Origin: Siderastrea siderea
Lineage: Eukaryota; Cnidaria; Anthozoa; Scleractinia; Rhizangiidae
DNA: 64,000 nt
NCBI GenBank assembly: GCA_964030785.1
Contig: OZ034968.1
Location: 46,194,853 to 46,258,852 of the forward strand
Direction: 5' to 3'
Under the pieces are notes generated by a model. The model did not search any database, was not told the origin of the DNA, and saw only the letters and a program-made list of their open reading frames with translations. Both the position numbers and the translations under genes were made by a program. Positions 53,479 to 61,728 of this stretch are shown in pieces. Position 1 is the first letter of the stretch. Each line of letters starts with the position of its first letter.

Positions 53479-53796
53479 ATGCAACGTCTTCGACGTCAAT
53501 TCCCGTTTTTACGGTCCATGTTACAAGAAGCCAATGGTTCCAAACGTCAAGAGTTGTTACAACATGCCAATGCCGATCAAATCAATGCTGTGAGTGAACT
53601 GGTGTTGAACTTTTTAAAAAACAAGATTCCCGTCACCCCACCCATGCTGGCTAAACTTCAACCCTATAAAAAGGTACTACGTGATTTGGGACGTCGTCGA
53701 CATTCCGTCAAAAAACGTCGTCAGTGGTTAGTCCAACAAAAAGGACAAGGGTTGTTTCAAGGACTTCACGAGGTGCTATGTCAATGTCTTCGTTAA
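53479..53796 (+). CDS. Conserved Polinton protein of unknown function
   Basis: 105 residues, 3 nt after pX-like copy 2. A helical N-terminal part (SKRQELLQHANADQINAVSELVLNFL) is followed by the signature NKIPVTPPMLAKLQPYKKVLRDLGRR and a tail with QQKGQGLFQGL. I recall this family (helices, then K-x-x-VxL/T-P...L-x-x-Y/F-K-x-x-L-R-x-L) from many cnidarian Polintons, where the tail often carries a GG-F motif; here it reads KGQG instead. Function unknown. Confidence 0.6.
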   Translation: MQRLRRQFPFLRSMLQEANGSKRQELLQHANADQINAVSELVLNFLKNKIPVTPPMLAKLQPYKKVLRDLGRRRHSVKKRRQWLVQQKGQGLFQGLHEVLCQCLR

Positions 53797-54008
53797 CCCT
53801 CCCTACGTGGATGACTCTATTACAAGAGGCCAATCGGGCCACCGACAAGTGGAAAGACGAGTGTCATTATTGGAAGCATAAATATCACCTGTTATATCGA
53901 GAGTACCAACACATCTTAAGGGCCCGTCTTTGTAAGAGTTGCCGTGACCAGGAAGACGGGGAACTTTGCTCCGAGTGTAGTCAACGAACATGGACGAAGT
54001 GTACATGA
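53778..54008 (+). CDS. Small zinc-ribbon-like protein
   Basis: 76 residues from the ATG at 53778, overlapping both neighbours by about 19 nt. A helical, W/Y-rich first half (KWKDECHYWKHKYHLLYREY) is followed by C-x2-C-x8-C-x2-C (CKSCRDQEDGELCSECS), a likely zinc-binding knuckle. Possibly a replication or packaging accessory factor; not recognised. Confidence 0.5.
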   Translation: MSMSSLTLPTWMTLLQEANRATDKWKDECHYWKHKYHLLYREYQHILRARLCKSCRDQEDGELCSECSQRTWTKCT

Positions 54009-54616
54009 TTCCCCAAAAGGACTTGGAACAACTCATTCAATATTACAAAGGAGAACTCACCGAAAATGCCTTGTTGAACAAAGCCGCCACGCTCGCCGCC
54101 CAAAAACATGTGTTATTAGCCAACCCCCAATTACCTCCCGCCCTGGTTAATGCTCAAACCAAACCGTTGAGTCAAGAATTAACCAAGTTAACCAAACGCA
54201 TTCGTCAATTTCCTGGCGGGGTGGGGGTTGGTGCCCCGGGTGGTCCACCAGGTGAAGAAGAAGAAGAAGCCGGGGATTTGGTGACGGGACCCGTGGAACA
54301 ATGGTTGAAGCGCATGATAAAAGGCAGCCCGTCGACTCCCAAACCACCCATTACCCCTGCAACCAAGAAAGGCAAAGGAGCAGCCACTACCAGTAAGATT
54401 GTCAAGAAAGGGAGCCCATCCACCAGTCGAGGGGATAGCCGGTCACGTTTAGAAGCCATTCGAGAACAGCGCAAGGCTTTGGAAAAAAAGTTAGCCGAGA
54501 GTCGCAAAGGCAAAGGACCCGCTCGAGAAGTGGAACGATTGAAACCTTTACCCGGTTGGGAAGATTGGGCCCAAGGTAAAAAGTTACGACGTCGATTGGA
54601 TTACGACAGTGACTAA
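53990..54616 (+). CDS. Conserved Polinton protein (YYKGELTENALLNKA family)
   Basis: 208 residues. The N-terminal domain (residues 1-75) has QYYKGELTENALLNKAATLA and LTKRIRQ, a signature recurrent in Polinton genomes of cnidarians and other animals. A low-complexity middle (GPPGEEEEE, serine/threonine/proline) is followed by a charged helical stretch (SRLEAIREQRKALEKKLAE) and a conserved-looking C-terminus (LPGWEDWAQG). Function is not known; probably a virion or scaffolding protein. Confidence 0.6.
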   Translation: MDEVYMIPQKDLEQLIQYYKGELTENALLNKAATLAAQKHVLLANPQLPPALVNAQTKPLSQELTKLTKRIRQFPGGVGVGAPGGPPGEEEEEAGDLVTGPVEQWLKRMIKGSPSTPKPPITPATKKGKGAATTSKIVKKGSPSTSRGDSRSRLEAIREQRKALEKKLAESRKGKGPAREVERLKPLPGWEDWAQGKKLRRRLDYDSD

Positions 54617-54619
54617 AAC

Positions 54620-54967
54620 ATGCCCACCAAGAGGAGGAGAAGGGGACGCCCCCAACGAGGAGGGGCCTTGGATGTCCAAAAATGGATTGCGAAAACGGGG
54701 AAGGAATTTCATTGGCCCGGTTATCAGTACATGGGCCCTGGCACCCATTTGACTAAACGTCTGAAACGTGGGGATCCCGGCATCAATCGCTTGGACCAGA
54801 TTGCTAAGCAACACGACATTGATTACAGCCGTGCTAAGAATTTGCAAGATAAATGGAAAGCCGATACCAAGATGATCCAAGCCATTGATCGATTACCCGG
54901 CAAGAAAAACAAGACCGAACGGGTGGTCAAGAAAATTATGCAAGCCAAGAAACGTTTAAAATTGTAA
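54620..54967 (+). CDS. Parvovirus-type phospholipase A2 with basic leader
   Basis: 115 residues. A basic leader (KRRRRGRPQRGG, residues 4-15) is followed by the PLA2 domain: calcium loop YMGPG (37-41), D59, and catalytic H65-D66 with Y69 in AKQHDIDY. The order matches viral PLA2 domains that breach endosomal membranes in parvoviruses and is known from adintoviruses. The QRGG just before the domain would let the viral protease release it (inference). Confidence 0.85.
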   Translation: MPTKRRRRGRPQRGGALDVQKWIAKTGKEFHWPGYQYMGPGTHLTKRLKRGDPGINRLDQIAKQHDIDYSRAKNLQDKWKADTKMIQAIDRLPGKKNKTERVVKKIMQAKKRLKL

Positions 54968-55300
54968 ACATTTAATCACATGTTGAGTCAAAAATGAAAA
55001 TGTCACATTGTTATTCTGCAGTCTTCTGTAGTTCGTGTCTCAAGCAGGATTTGCGAGACAAAACCCATTGTGGTGTAGACAATCCTGATAAAAATAAAAA
55101 ACAATGTCACTTGTGTCATTTTGATTGATGAGTTGTCAAGTTCATTGTTCTGTCCAAAATACTGAGACGGATGTTCTTCCAAATACTGAGACGAATGTTC
55201 TGCCAAATACTGAGACGAAATGTTCTGCCAAATACTGAGACGAAATGTTCTGCCAAATACTGAGACGAAATGTTCTGCCAAATACTGAGACGAAAATGTT
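54968..55300. other. Convergent intergenic region with 24-bp tandem repeats
   Basis: Lies between the PLA2 gene (+) and the regulator-like gene (-). Six imperfect copies of AATACTGAGACGAAATGTTCTGCC (24-25 bp) lie at about 55155-55298, more alike toward the right. No gene. The function (terminator, origin or insulator) is not evident. Confidence 0.7.
55155..55298. repeat. 24-bp tandem repeat array
   Basis: Six consecutive units with the core AATACTGAGACGAA and no spacers, so it is not a CRISPR-like array. Confidence 0.85.
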
Positions 55301-56539
55301 TTACGTTACTAAATCATACATTAAATCCACCCCCTCGTCGGGTGACATGTCGTGAACGAGGTCTTCAGGGGGCACCAATGCCTCCAAATCAAAGGAACAA
55401 GAGTCCTCCACATCCTTCAGTAACTCGGTCCACTCGTCAGGCGTTATGTTCTGCAACAAAGACGAAAAGTCCTCCAAGTCAGAGGGGTCCAAGTCAGGGG
55501 GGTCCAAGTCAGGGGGTCCCAAGTCAGGGGGGTCCATGACTTGCACACCCCCCGAATCCATATCCGTGAGAGTATAAGAATCTAGAAATGATTCACAAAA
55601 AGAAAAGTTCTCAGACATTTTAGGCGTCGATTTCTTAAAGTCCTCCAAGGGAATGGTCAGTTTCAAGGGTCCTAATGCTTTGATTTTCTCTTCCGTTTTC
55701 TGTCTCTCTACAGAAGGTAAGGAGGTACAAAAGTCATTCAAATAGGTTTCCAGAGAAGGTTGCGTCCTACAATTAGTCAATACCACCCGCAGTGTTTTGG
55801 GGCGAGGCACCTGCTTCCTTTTGTTGTGGTAGTACCTTTTAGCGAGCTCCAAGAACCTCTCGCGGTTCGCCCAGTAGTACTCTCTTCTTTGCGCATGCAG
55901 TTTCTCCTGGTTCGCAGCACGATAGGCCCGACGAGCCGCCCGTGCTTTGGCCCTTTTATTGTACATCCTTTTGTACGCCAATATTCGTACACGATTCTTT
56001 TGACGATATTCACGCGCTTGGGCTCTCAAACGTTCCCGATGTTTCTCTCTATACTTCCGATCGTATTCGGCACAACGTGCTCGGTTCTTTTGGGCCCATT
56101 TTTTTTTGACGGCACGCCGTTGCTCCTTATGCGTCTCCTCATAACGCCTGTGGGACTCCCGCACTCGATCCGGATATTGTTCTCGGTATCGTTTGTGGGC
56201 AGCACGCACTTTCTCAGGGTACTTGCGTCGGTAGTTGGCTTTTTTCACAATATTCCTCGCTCGGGCTTTCTCTGGGTAGCGGGCATTGTACCTAGCTTTT
56301 TTGATGGCGTTCCGTCTCCGTCGTCGTTCGTCTTTCGTCAGTAACTCTGTCGTTTCGTCGTCGTCGTCGTTCGGGTCATAGTCGTCAACGTCGTCGTCGT
56401 CGTCGTTCGGGTTGGGAACATAGTCAATGTCGTTCAAGTCGTCGTCTGGGTCAGAGTCATCGTCGTCGTTGTTTGGTCGGTACGTCGTGCGTCGTCGTCG
56501 TCGGTTGCTGCGGCGGAGGCCCTCTCTTTCTGGGGGCAT
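55301..56539 (-). CDS. Basic-repeat/acidic-tail protein, candidate transcription regulator
   Basis: The first in-frame ATG is at 56539 (412 residues); the frame is open 33 codons further, up to GTGAGT, which is also a good splice donor. An acidic D-rich stretch near the N-terminus is followed by about ten imperfect ~20-residue basic repeats (YPEKVRAAHKRYREQYPDRV type). The C-terminal ~140 residues are acidic with PPDLxPPDL repeats and hydrophobic patches (DEWTELLKDVEDSCSFDLEAL), resembling activation domains. Such PEK-repeat proteins are common in cnidarian Polintons. Splicing from the overlapping upstream ORF is possible. Confidence 0.6.
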   Translation of the reverse strand: MPPEREGLRRSNRRRRRTTYRPNNDDDDSDPDDDLNDIDYVPNPNDDDDDVDDYDPNDDDDETTELLTKDERRRRRNAIKKARYNARYPEKARARNIVKKANYRRKYPEKVRAAHKRYREQYPDRVRESHRRYEETHKEQRRAVKKKWAQKNRARCAEYDRKYREKHRERLRAQAREYRQKNRVRILAYKRMYNKRAKARAARRAYRAANQEKLHAQRREYYWANRERFLELAKRYYHNKRKQVPRPKTLRVVLTNCRTQPSLETYLNDFCTSLPSVERQKTEEKIKALGPLKLTIPLEDFKKSTPKMSENFSFCESFLDSYTLTDMDSGGVQVMDPPDLGPPDLDPPDLDPSDLEDFSSLLQNITPDEWTELLKDVEDSCSFDLEALVPPEDLVHDMSPDEGVDLMYDLVT

Positions 56540-56867
56540 GGGGCGATGGGGGCGGTGCTGGCGGAGGTGTCCGTGGACGTTTAAATTGGTACCGCCAGTA
56601 ATCGCAACAGTAATCCAGCCCCTCCACAAACCACTCACACGTTAATTGAGGGTAGCACAGTGGGTGAAAGGGAGCCGCCTGTTCTCTTCGAAGTCTCTGG
56701 GCTTCCACTTTTTCCGGCTCCAACTGCTTCAAAGTTTCTGCAAACTCAGCCAACTGATCGTCCTTCAACAGTACCTCCCTCTTCACTTTCTCTAAGACCT
56801 CTTCGACTTCCAAATCGAGCTCAAACTCTTCAAACGTCTCTAACAAATTCTCATGGTGAGAGTCCAT
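56457..56867 (-). CDS. Small acidic/proline-rich early-type protein
   Basis: 136 residues, first ATG 32 nt after a TATAAAA box (56905-56899). An N-terminal coiled coil (EFELDLEVEEVLEKVKREVLL) is followed by a conserved-looking centre (FHPLCYPQLTCEWFVEGLDYCCDYW) and a proline/basic tail. It overlaps the next ORF by about 180 nt in a different frame. A GTGAGT donor at about 56638 within it suggests alternative splicing to the longer regulator. LTCEW is close to, but is not, an LxCxE motif. Confidence 0.55.
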   Translation of the reverse strand: MDSHHENLLETFEEFELDLEVEEVLEKVKREVLLKDDQLAEFAETLKQLEPEKVEAQRLRREQAAPFHPLCYPQLTCEWFVEGLDYCCDYWRYQFKRPRTPPPAPPPSPHAPRKRGPPPQQPTTTTHDVPTKQRRR

Positions 56868-57105
56868 GTTGAGATGTTCCAGCCCGAGGATCGATCTGTT
56901 TTATAGTCTCTCATTCGTTCCCGTGATGCACCATGGACCCTCACTAGAGAGGGGGGAGGGGGGTCCCCCCACCCCGTCCCACCCCTCCCTAGGGCACCCC
57001 CTCTCTACGGGGCACCCTGTTTAGTGATTGGCTCCTTCCCCTCCCACGTGACATTTTGGTTCTCTATAAAAACAGAGCCCCGATCTCCAGTGACTTCATC
57101 TGATC
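56868..57105. promoter_or_regulatory. Right bidirectional promoter (homologous to left one)
   Basis: On +: GATGCACCATGG, a GGGGGGAGGGGGG run, an ATTGG CCAAT box (about 57029-57033), CCTCCCACGTGAC (about 57043-57055) and TCTCTATAAAAAC (57061-57073), then the PolB ATG at 57106. On minus: TATAAAA at 56905-56899. Motif order and much of the sequence match the left promoter read on its minus strand. Confidence 0.7.
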
Positions 57106-60100
57106 ATGTCCTCTCAAGAAGACGATGTGGCGGGGCCAAGTGGCCTCGCCCACCATGAGGTTTTAGCCATGCTCGGTTTGGACATCTCTGATTCGGACGA
57201 CGACGACGACACCAATTCCTGTGTGGGACCTTTGATTTGCACCGAAAACATAGCGGACAGTGACGACGACATTTGTGAAGAGGCCTTGAACCAATGGGAA
57301 CAAAGTGGGGGTGGATTGGATCCCTCTGAACACGTTACCTTCGACTTTGAACTCGAACCTTTTGTCAATCGGAAGAGTGATCGCATGGGGGTACAAGAAC
57401 GTCATTTCAAGACCCAGTTACGCCAAAGGGGGAACTTGCTTCCAGGTCAAAATATAACCCAAGCTCTGCAAGATGGATTACGTCGAGCCGTCGATCAAGT
57501 GTTAACCACCACCCCCGACCTCCACGATCAAGATCGACTCTACTTTACCATAGCATCCGATCGCCTGCACAATAATTTTCAGGGGTGGGGATTACGTGCC
57601 GGTGAATGGCGTCGAGACACAGAACGGGTGGAGGCGCTGTTCCAACGTTTAGCCCAAGCCCTCAACAGCAACGAACAATTTGAAATGGACGATTCCTTTC
57701 AAGTCTCCATCACTCAAGTCCATCATGCTCCTCAAGGTACCGGCAAACCCCGTCGTGGGAAACCAGGCCATCCTACCATGACCATGTTAACGGCCAACAA
57801 ACGGTCGGTCATCCGCATCCAAAATGATGATGAGCTCTGCTGTGCCAGAGCTCTCGTGGTCGCCAAAGCTCGCGTGGACCAGCACCCGAAATGGAGCAGC
57901 ATCCGACAAGGAAAATTCCTGCAAAGAACCCTAGCTCTGGACCTCCAGAATGAAGCCCAGGTACCCCTCGGTCCTTGCAGCTATGATGCCTTAACCCAAT
58001 TCAGTCAAGCTCCCTCCCTCACCGGTTACCAGATCATCCTGGTGGATGCGCCGCGATCGTTCCACATCACGACGTTTGGACCCCTTTCTGACAAACAACT
58101 GATCCTGTTGCACAACCAAGACCATTATGATGTCATCACCAAATTGCCGGGATTTTTTGGGTCCAGTTATGTGTGTGCGGATTGTTGGAAACCCTATGAC
58201 AATGAGGGGATGCATCGATGCACCAAAACCAAGTTGTGTGGAGCCTGTCGACAGAAAGATTGTCCAGACTTTCAATATGCTTACCCCCGACACCTGAAAG
58301 CCACTCAACGTTGCAAGTCGTGTCATCGGGACTTTTTTGGACCCGCGTGTTACGAAGCCCATTCCAGCAAGACCCACGCGGGCAAACCCGTCACGGGCCT
58401 CCAGACCTCCGTGTGCTCTCAACGATACCGATGCCCTGACTGTTATCAACAAAATGTGGGCTTGTCCCGCATTCAACGTCACCTTTGTAAGCACGTGGAT
58501 TGCCCGTCTTGTCATCAGTACGTCCACGCTGACGACCACCGTTGTTTTATACAAAAAGCCCCCAAACCTCAAGACCAAAAGAAGAGAAAGAGGACCCGTC
58601 AAAAAGGTCCTGGCGCCAAACGAGGTGCCGCCGCCGCCGCGGAACCCCCTGCCTCCTCCGAGGACGAGGAAGACCTGCCTCCCTTACACGTCTTCTTTGA
58701 TATCGAAGCCATGCAACCCCACGGAAAACACATTGCCAATCTCGTCGTGGCCGAAACCGAAGACAAGGATGAACCCAAGCCTTTCCCAGGTCCCACTTGT
58801 ATCCGTGACTTTCTGGAATGGCTGGATACCTTGACCCTCAACGATACCCGTCAAGTCAACGTCATCGCTCATAATTTTCAAGGGTACGATGGGTACTTTA
58901 TCATCCAAGAATACTATGGGGAGAACCGCATCGTCCAACAACTCCGCAACGGATGTAAACTCTTAGAGATCAAACATGACCGCATCCGGTTCATTGATTC
59001 CATGAGTTTCTTTCAGATGCCCCTCTCCGCGTTTCCCAAAACCTTTGGTTTGACAGAACTCTGCAAAGGCTATTTCCCCCACAAGTTCAACATACCTAAG
59101 CATCAACACTACGTGGGCATCCTCCCCTCACGCGATTACTACATGCCTGAGAGCATGACACTCGAAGGAAGACAAGCCTTTGAAACCTGGCATCAACAAC
59201 AACGCGACCAGGGTGTGGTGTTTCATTTTCAACAAGAGTTATTGGCCTATTGCAGTTCCGATGTACGACTCCTCAAACAAGGATGTCTGACTTTCAAACG
59301 CATGTTTGAAGACTTAACAGGCTTCAATCCCTTCGATCACGTCACCATTGCCTCCGCTTGTAATCGAGATTTACGTATGAACCGGATGATCCCCAACAGT
59401 ATTGCCAGCGAACCCGCCGGTCAGAAGGGCTGGAGAAATAACAACATCAACCAGTCCATCCCAGCCCTTCACTGGTTAACCTGGTGCGATCACCAACTAC
59501 GTCAACGGGCCCTTCTAGATCTCAACCCCAACGATCTACTGGCCAGTACCAATCCAAAGCCTCAGTACATCCAACATGTCCGAAATCAAGGCGAGTATAA
59601 GATCCCCGGGACCAACATCTATGTGGATGGTTATTGCCCCGACACCCACACCGTCTACGAATTTCAAGGCTGTTTCACCCACGGATGCCCTACCTGTTAT
59701 CCCCATCGCTACGAAAAACATCCCCGCAACTATGATCTGACGATGCAGGACCTCTATGACGTCACCCAAAACAAAGTCCAAAAGCTTACCAACCAAGGGT
59801 ACAACGTCATTCAAATCTGGGGATGTCAATGGGACCACCTCCGAGACACCCACCCAGAGATCGACTCCTTCGTCCGGGAACTCAACTTTATCCAACCACT
59901 TGAACCTCGAGAGGCTTTCTGTGGAGGTCGTACCAATGCCATCAAACTGTACCATCAGATCACCCCTGGCCAAAAAATTCACTACATCGATGTCACCTCC
60001 TTGTACCCGTGGGTCAACAAGAAGTCCACCTACCCCAAAGGGCATCCGACCATCTATTATCAACCGGGTCACACGGACATACACCAGTACTTTGGACTCA

Positions 60101-61278
60101 TTCAATGCAAAGTCCTGCCTCCCCGTGAATTGTACCATCCCGTGTTGCCTTACCGTCATGACAACAAACTGCTCTTTCCACTCTGTGCCCGTTGTGTGGA
60201 AGAAGAAATGGACAAACCTCTTTTGGACAGATCCTATCATTGCCCTCACACCGACGAACAACGAGCCCTCACCAGTACCTGGTGTACCCCAGAGTTGTAT
60301 AAAGCCGTGGAGTTTGGGTACCAAGTCCAATACATCTATGAAGCTTGGCATTTTGAAGAGACCTGTGAGGGCCTCTTCGCCGATTATGTCGACACCTGGT
60401 TGAAAATCAAACAAGAAGCTAGTGGGTGGCCTAAAAAGAACATGACAGAAGAACAAAAGCAACGTTACATCGAAGAGTACTTCCTGCATGAAGGCATCCA
60501 GTTAGAATACAACAACATCAAGAAGAACCCCGGCCTGCGTACCCTAGCTAAGCTCATGCTCAACTCCATGTGGGGTAAGTTTGGACAACGCCTCAACAAA
60601 ACCCAAATTCAAGCCTTTGATGACCCCCATGCCTTCCACCAGTTTTTGGATAACGATGCCTTAGACGTACGTCACGTCGCAGTTATCAATGAACAAACTG
60701 TGGAGATCCACTACCAGAAACAAAAAGAGGACATCCGCGTCTCGCCCAACCTCAACATTTTTGTGGCCTGCTTCACTACCTGCCACGCCCGCCTTAAATT
60801 GTATGACGCCCTGAAAGACTTAGGGGAAAGAGTCCTCTACTTTGACACCGACTCCGTCATCTACCTGGAGGAAACACCCACTCAATTCAAACCTGTATTG
60901 GGTTCCTATCTTGGGGACTTCGACTCCGAATTAGATGATAAAGAATACATTCAAGAATTTGTCAGTGGAGGACCCAAGAACTATGGGTATACTACGAATA
61001 AAGGAAAAGTGGAATGCAAGGTCAGAGGCTTCCGACTCAACAGCGAAGGACACACCCAGCTCAATTATGACGTCATGCGTCAGAATGTCCAGGACGAAAT
61101 CAAGAAACCCCTTCCCAACCCTCGCCAAAACCAGGTCATCAACTCCCACCAAATTGTACGCAATCCAAAAAACTACCAACTGTACACCCAACCAAGCAGT
61201 AAGTTCTACCAGTTAGTCTGCAACAAAAGAGTCATTGATCCCAACACCTTCAAGACCTACCCCTATGGATACCAGTAA
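57106..61278 (+). CDS. polB: Family B DNA polymerase, protein-primed type
   Basis: 1390 residues. There is an acidic N-terminus (to ~80), a long N-terminal region, then a cysteine/histidine-rich zone (about 355-482, at least six C-x2-C pairs). The exonuclease motifs are FFDIEAM (D532, E534), AHNFQGYDG (N590, D595) and YCSSDVRLL. The polymerase motifs are A YIDVTSLYP (D962), B KLMLNSMWGKFG (K1149-G1157) and C YFDTDS (D1247-D1249). An insert between exonuclease and palm (GYCPDTHTVYEFQGC) fits the TPR-like region of protein-primed polymerases. It replicates the element. Its last codons share sequence with the RING-like gene at the other end. Confidence 0.97.
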   Translation: MSSQEDDVAGPSGLAHHEVLAMLGLDISDSDDDDDTNSCVGPLICTENIADSDDDICEEALNQWEQSGGGLDPSEHVTFDFELEPFVNRKSDRMGVQERHFKTQLRQRGNLLPGQNITQALQDGLRRAVDQVLTTTPDLHDQDRLYFTIASDRLHNNFQGWGLRAGEWRRDTERVEALFQRLAQALNSNEQFEMDDSFQVSITQVHHAPQGTGKPRRGKPGHPTMTMLTANKRSVIRIQNDDELCCARALVVAKARVDQHPKWSSIRQGKFLQRTLALDLQNEAQVPLGPCSYDALTQFSQAPSLTGYQIILVDAPRSFHITTFGPLSDKQLILLHNQDHYDVITKLPGFFGSSYVCADCWKPYDNEGMHRCTKTKLCGACRQKDCPDFQYAYPRHLKATQRCKSCHRDFFGPACYEAHSSKTHAGKPVTGLQTSVCSQRYRCPDCYQQNVGLSRIQRHLCKHVDCPSCHQYVHADDHRCFIQKAPKPQDQKKRKRTRQKGPGAKRGAAAAAEPPASSEDEEDLPPLHVFFDIEAMQPHGKHIANLVVAETEDKDEPKPFPGPTCIRDFLEWLDTLTLNDTRQVNVIAHNFQGYDGYFIIQEYYGENRIVQQLRNGCKLLEIKHDRIRFIDSMSFFQMPLSAFPKTFGLTELCKGYFPHKFNIPKHQHYVGILPSRDYYMPESMTLEGRQAFETWHQQQRDQGVVFHFQQELLAYCSSDVRLLKQGCLTFKRMFEDLTGFNPFDHVTIASACNRDLRMNRMIPNSIASEPAGQKGWRNNNINQSIPALHWLTWCDHQLRQRALLDLNPNDLLASTNPKPQYIQHVRNQGEYKIPGTNIYVDGYCPDTHTVYEFQGCFTHGCPTCYPHRYEKHPRNYDLTMQDLYDVTQNKVQKLTNQGYNVIQIWGCQWDHLRDTHPEIDSFVRELNFIQPLEPREAFCGGRTNAIKLYHQITPGQKIHYIDVTSLYPWVNKKSTYPKGHPTIYYQPGHTDIHQYFGLIQCKVLPPRELYHPVLPYRHDNKLLFPLCARCVEEEMDKPLLDRSYHCPHTDEQRALTSTWCTPELYKAVEFGYQVQYIYEAWHFEETCEGLFADYVDTWLKIKQEASGWPKKNMTEEQKQRYIEEYFLHEGIQLEYNNIKKNPGLRTLAKLMLNSMWGKFGQRLNKTQIQAFDDPHAFHQFLDNDALDVRHVAVINEQTVEIHYQKQKEDIRVSPNLNIFVACFTTCHARLKLYDALKDLGERVLYFDTDSVIYLEETPTQFKPVLGSYLGDFDSELDDKEYIQEFVSGGPKNYGYTTNKGKVECKVRGFRLNSEGHTQLNYDVMRQNVQDEIKKPLPNPRQNQVINSHQIVRNPKNYQLYTQPSSKFYQLVCNKRVIDPNTFKTYPYGYQ

Positions 61279-61302
61279 CTGAACACTCATCATAAAAGGA
61301 AC

Positions 61303-61728
61303 ACTTATCAAAGAGGAACACAAAGGAAAACCACAGTTATTGTAAAACAAATCAATAAAAAATGTGATTTATTCATTTTTGTCTTGTTTTCAAGGACCAC
61401 CCCCGTTCCCCAAATTGGACTTTGGACTTTGAGCCCGCGTTTTCTCAGCGGTTTTACTTCCCCTTGAGCCCACGATCGATTTTTCATACTCGCCAGCGGT
61501 TTCCCTTTCCAAATCACGTGACTTCCGGTTGCATGAGCCCACGATCCCTTTTTCCAACTGGTCAGCGGTTTCCCATTCCAAATCACGTGACTTCCGGTTC
61601 CCATGAGCCCGCGATCCTTTTTTACCCAATGGTCAGCGGTTTCCCCCACCGGAAGTTCCTCTAGTCACGTGATCGCTCTCGACCAATCAGAAGCCAGGAA
61701 AATGTCCATACGGGCGGAGTTTACTACT
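61303..61728. repeat. Right terminal inverted repeat of the Polinton
   Basis: The inverse of 39948-40374, ending GTTTACTACT. It has the same tandem units with CACGTGA and CCGGAAGT. It carries a short insertion (about 8 bp, AACCACAG) absent on the left. Similarity continues past the TIR edge into the last codons of the polymerase gene. Confidence 0.9.

Noticed and set aside
55155..55298. CRISPR-like array
   Set aside because: Units are contiguous with no spacers, in a eukaryotic viral element.
56457..56867. LxCxE Rb-binding motif in the early-type protein
   Set aside because: The sequence reads LTCEW, which places the glutamate one position early; the consensus is not met.
59536..60489. 317-codon ORF on minus inside the polymerase gene
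   Set aside because: Antisense shadow of PolB, whose catalytic motifs on + are unambiguous.
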